NCBI GenBank assembly: GCA_903813345.2
Contig: CAIIXF020000013.1
Span: forward strand, 282,805 to 346,804
Reading direction: 5' to 3'
DNA length: 64,000 bases
Origin: Owenia fusiformis
Lineage: Eukaryota; Annelida; Polychaeta; Sabellida; Oweniidae
Below, piece by piece: positions 61,001 to 64,000 of the stretch. Under the pieces are notes generated by a model. The model was not told the DNA's origin. It searched no databases and saw only the letters and a program-made list of their open reading frames with translations. The first letter of the stretch is position 1. Each line of letters begins with the position of its first letter. The position numbers and the translations under genes are program-made.

Positions 61001-63049
61001 GGTGAATTTTGGGGTGGGGGACTAACATGGTATTTTAAGGGTTAAATAATCATATTTCACCTTGCCAACATTTTTTTTTGGATTCGGCAGAAAAAGGTTC
61101 ATAAGAAACACTTGTCAGAACACTTTTAACACAAAATGCCTACCACGTTTTACAGAGAGATCTTTTCCAGAAAAGCACCCAGTCTATAGATCTAACGAGT
61201 AACAACTTTAGTCCGTATTCCCAACACGCTATAGTTGGGTCAGTTTTTTGGATATAGCAGTTCATATTGCTTTCCTGAGTGTATTAAAGCAACAGACTTG
61301 GGTATAACTGTAGCTTATTGTAAGGTGAGTGACTCAAGTACATAATTTTGCTCAAATCAATACCAATAGACGTAGAATTTTCGATAAAATATGCATTAAA
61401 ATTCACAAATTCCTAGCCTAGACAAAATGGCGGCACTCGATGGCGGGTCCCTAAAAAATATGCCAAAATATATTATGCTTTTGAACCATACATTTATTTT
61501 AAACAACATAACATCAAGTGACATCCGATTTATACGCTTCTCATATTTCAGTTTCATAATCCAAACTGAATCTTCACTTTTTGTGAATTTTTTGTGGCTC
61601 ATAAAATCATCATTGGCTTTCAAATTCAAGAGATTTGAATGATCATATCATAGATTTCATTGGAACAACAAGTGTACTGAAAGGCAGATTTATTAATGTG
61701 ATCAAACTCTGTTAATATTGAATACCTACTGCTAGCGTTCGCCAGAACTTTCTGTCCAGTCTGTGATCAAACTCATCACATTATTTTTCAAAAGTCATAT
61801 TTATCGGCGGAATCTACGAACTTATTTTTCACACAAGAATTTTTCTTCAAAAGCGGCAAAGTTGCCGCTGTCATATATACACTTCAAACTTTAAATTGAT
61901 CGGTTTTTCAAAATGTCATATCATTGATGTCACTTCTGGACTCTTTTAAGGTGCTGGTGTATTTGTTAGAAATTGAAATTGACCTTCAGTCAGTTTTACT
62001 AGTTCCACATTTACATGACCAGGATCACAATGGGCATCACAGATGCCGGTACGATCTTATGTAGTAGTATCCGTATCTTAATGATAATACCTGAAGATGA
62101 GTCACCAGATTGTTTTCCTCCTGGACTAAATACGGCAAATCTGAAGATACATTCATTGTTTTGATCATTTCATGGAATTGTGACATCTGAAGAATGGTGA
62201 GATTTCGGGATATTTGGCGTATTCGATCCCGGAGCAGACAAAAATATATTTGCCACAGTTAAACTTGAAATACAGCGTTCATTCGCAATTTTATAAAACC
62301 AAACAAATTGCAATAGAAAGATGAAGTAATAGGCTACTTAGTATACAGGACTCATGGGATCTGTTGCAGAAAAGAAAGGTATCACTTCCTTTGAGAGAGG
62401 TTTAGAAGAGCAGTCATTTTTCAAGTGATTTTTTCAAATTGGTGTCTCATCTTGAGGTTTATTTAATGAGCCTAGGCTTCTTCTATAAATATGACCTGGC
62501 TGGCATCTGTGATGGGCACGGGTGTCGTGCAAAATAATTCTTTACAAGATTTGAGTGGTTGAGCTCTCTGAAATTGACTGAAAAATAGTTAAAATGAGCC
62601 AAACATAGGCTAGTGAAAAATTGTGTGAAACAAAAATTGTGGTCATAATTAGGAAAAATAATTGTTTTTCTATTTCTAGGGATGGATTCGAAATTTTCAA
62701 AGCTTCTATCATTTTGAGCAATACTGTAGATACACTTAATTTGACGCTACTTAATTTGGCAGATTTGTTGTGCACAAACATCAATTTTAATAATTAAATC
62801 AAAGCTCCTCATTTAGCGACTTATAAATGTTTTAAGTAATGTAGGTACATCTACATTTTTTCTGAACGTTTTTGATTGATAATAAATTTCATGAATGCTT
62901 ACATTCCTAGATGTGCAAATGCACGAAATACGAAAAATGGAAAAAATCAGGAATATAAAAAAATTAGACCGGACTCAAATTTTTCAACTGGATTTCTTCC
63001 CGAGGACTCAGAAATTTAAATGGCTAGCACAAACTCTGTATGAGATCGA
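61001..63049. other. Sequence after the gap, no recognised gene
   Basis: AT-rich and not related, as far as I can see, to 1-3434 or to the arms. An ATG in 'ACAAAATGGCGGCACTCGAT' (61427) opens a 71-codon frame without similarity to a family I know. 62725-62765 resembles decayed sequence of the TTTCGCG MITE type. Confidence 0.4.
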
Positions 63050-63622
63050 CTTAAAAAGGGCCATCGTCACCAACACGCAAAAGTCAATGTTTTTGCTATA
63101 AATCAGGCATTGATGGTCTACACGACTTGTAATAAATAGATATACGGGACGTTATTATAACAAACTAATGATATTGCTGGCCTTTTAAGGTCAGTTTCAT
63201 GTGTTATAAAAAATTGAATGGAGGGGGAGTGAACGGAGGGGGGAGCAATGTGTCTATAAGACATGTTACTTGGCTTTATTCATATAACTCCAAATTTCCT
63301 CATTTTTCATTCTCCAGACTGAGATGTAAATCAGTTTCTTACTAGGGTACTGAGTTTATTTTTTCAAATAAACAGGGTAAATTTGTTCCATCTTAAAGAC
63401 ATATTACTCCCCCCTCTGTTCACTCCCCCAATTTTAATGTTTTTCAATTATTTTTTGTATAACACTTGGAAACTAACTTCAAAACTGACCAATGGCATAA
63501 GTTTTGTGATAATATAAATAATGTTGTTTATACCTATTTAATACAGGTAATGTAGACCATTGTTGCCTGATTTATTGAAAATACCTTGACTTTTACATGT
63601 TGGTGATGATTCGCCTTTTTTA
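63050..63622. mobile_element. Foldback element
   Basis: 63050-63250 is mirrored, with divergence, at 63410-63622 ('CACCAACA...AAAAGTCAA', 'ATAAATCAGGCA', 'TGGTCTACA'). The inner halves have matching 'GGGGGAGTGAACGGAGGGGG' and 'CCCCCCTCTGTTCACTCCCCC'. Coding capacity is absent and the outer limits are uncertain. Confidence 0.65.
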
Positions 63623-64000
63623 AAAAATATCATATCTTAGAAGCGGAGAGCTAACATATTTTGCCATGTACTGTGCCTATTTATGTAACAATTCAATAGT
63701 AAACTTTCTCTTGAAAATATAGATCTTCCAGATTTGTTGAATTTTCTTGCAGAAATCGCGTATTTCCCCCCCCCCCCCCTCCGTTCATTTTGTACAATCA
63801 CTAGGCGTGATGTTGCTTGACTTAATTCAATATTCATTAAATGAACTAATTTCCCAAGCTTGAAGGAATTTGAGACAGCCGCGTCTTTTCTGCATTTTGA
63901 AAATGTTTCTTGTGGTGTTAAGAGTAGATAGAGGTAAGAAATATGTGCGTAGCTTGTACCGATAAATTTCGACTTTTGAAAAATAATGTGCTTCATGTAT
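63623..64000. other. Window end, no recognised feature
   Basis: Contains a poly-C run at about 63767-63779. The minus-strand frame 63996-63637 shows no domain. Confidence 0.4.

Overview
The window is AT-rich, repeat-dense animal (probably marine invertebrate) genomic DNA. One spliced gene, LINE reverse-transcriptase fragments, Tc1/mariner and PIF/Harbinger-type DNA elements, tRNA-like repeats and many 40-300 bp tandem arrays all point to a metazoan. I cannot name the species. No rRNA, intact tRNA or CRISPR array was seen. Two 500-bp N runs (24001-24500 and 60501-61000) split it into three contig pieces.

Layout. 1-5003 holds the only convincing gene, on the minus strand: a 23-codon first coding exon (4933-5001), a 2.07-kb intron, and a long exon (2866 to beyond position 1). 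It encodes at least 978 residues with an OTU cysteine-protease signature followed by a second Cys/Asp-x-His protease-like region; its 3' part lies outside the window. From 3435 to 60500 the window is a giant inverted repeat. The left arm is 3435-23745, the right arm is about 29740-60500, and the axis is near 26.7 kb. About 12 kb is shared between the arms and very similar: one 156-base stretch compared base by base showed no difference, and the duplicated first exon differs at one base in 69. The arms differ mainly by insertions, several with clean target-site duplications. Left only: a truncated LINE, a mariner element, a TTAA-flanked MITE, a 4.35-kb PIF-like foldback element carrying its own nested MITE, and a 1.65-kb block. 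Right only: a 5.6-kb foldback element, a 287-bp element, an 814-bp Tc1/mariner-type element and an 11.8-kb block. The spacer (24501-29740) contains small foldback elements, a tRNA-like remnant and one possible first exon. 61001-64000 is non-coding, with one more foldback structure.

Interpretation. The right arm ends exactly at the N run at 60500, and the other N run lies between the arms. The simplest reading is that 24501-60500 is an alternative-haplotype contig scaffolded in inverted orientation. A true segmental palindrome is not excluded, because arm homology ends at a 156-bp tandem array 255 bp before the inner gap. Either way, comparing the arms gives filled-site/empty-site pairs that define element ends and target duplications.
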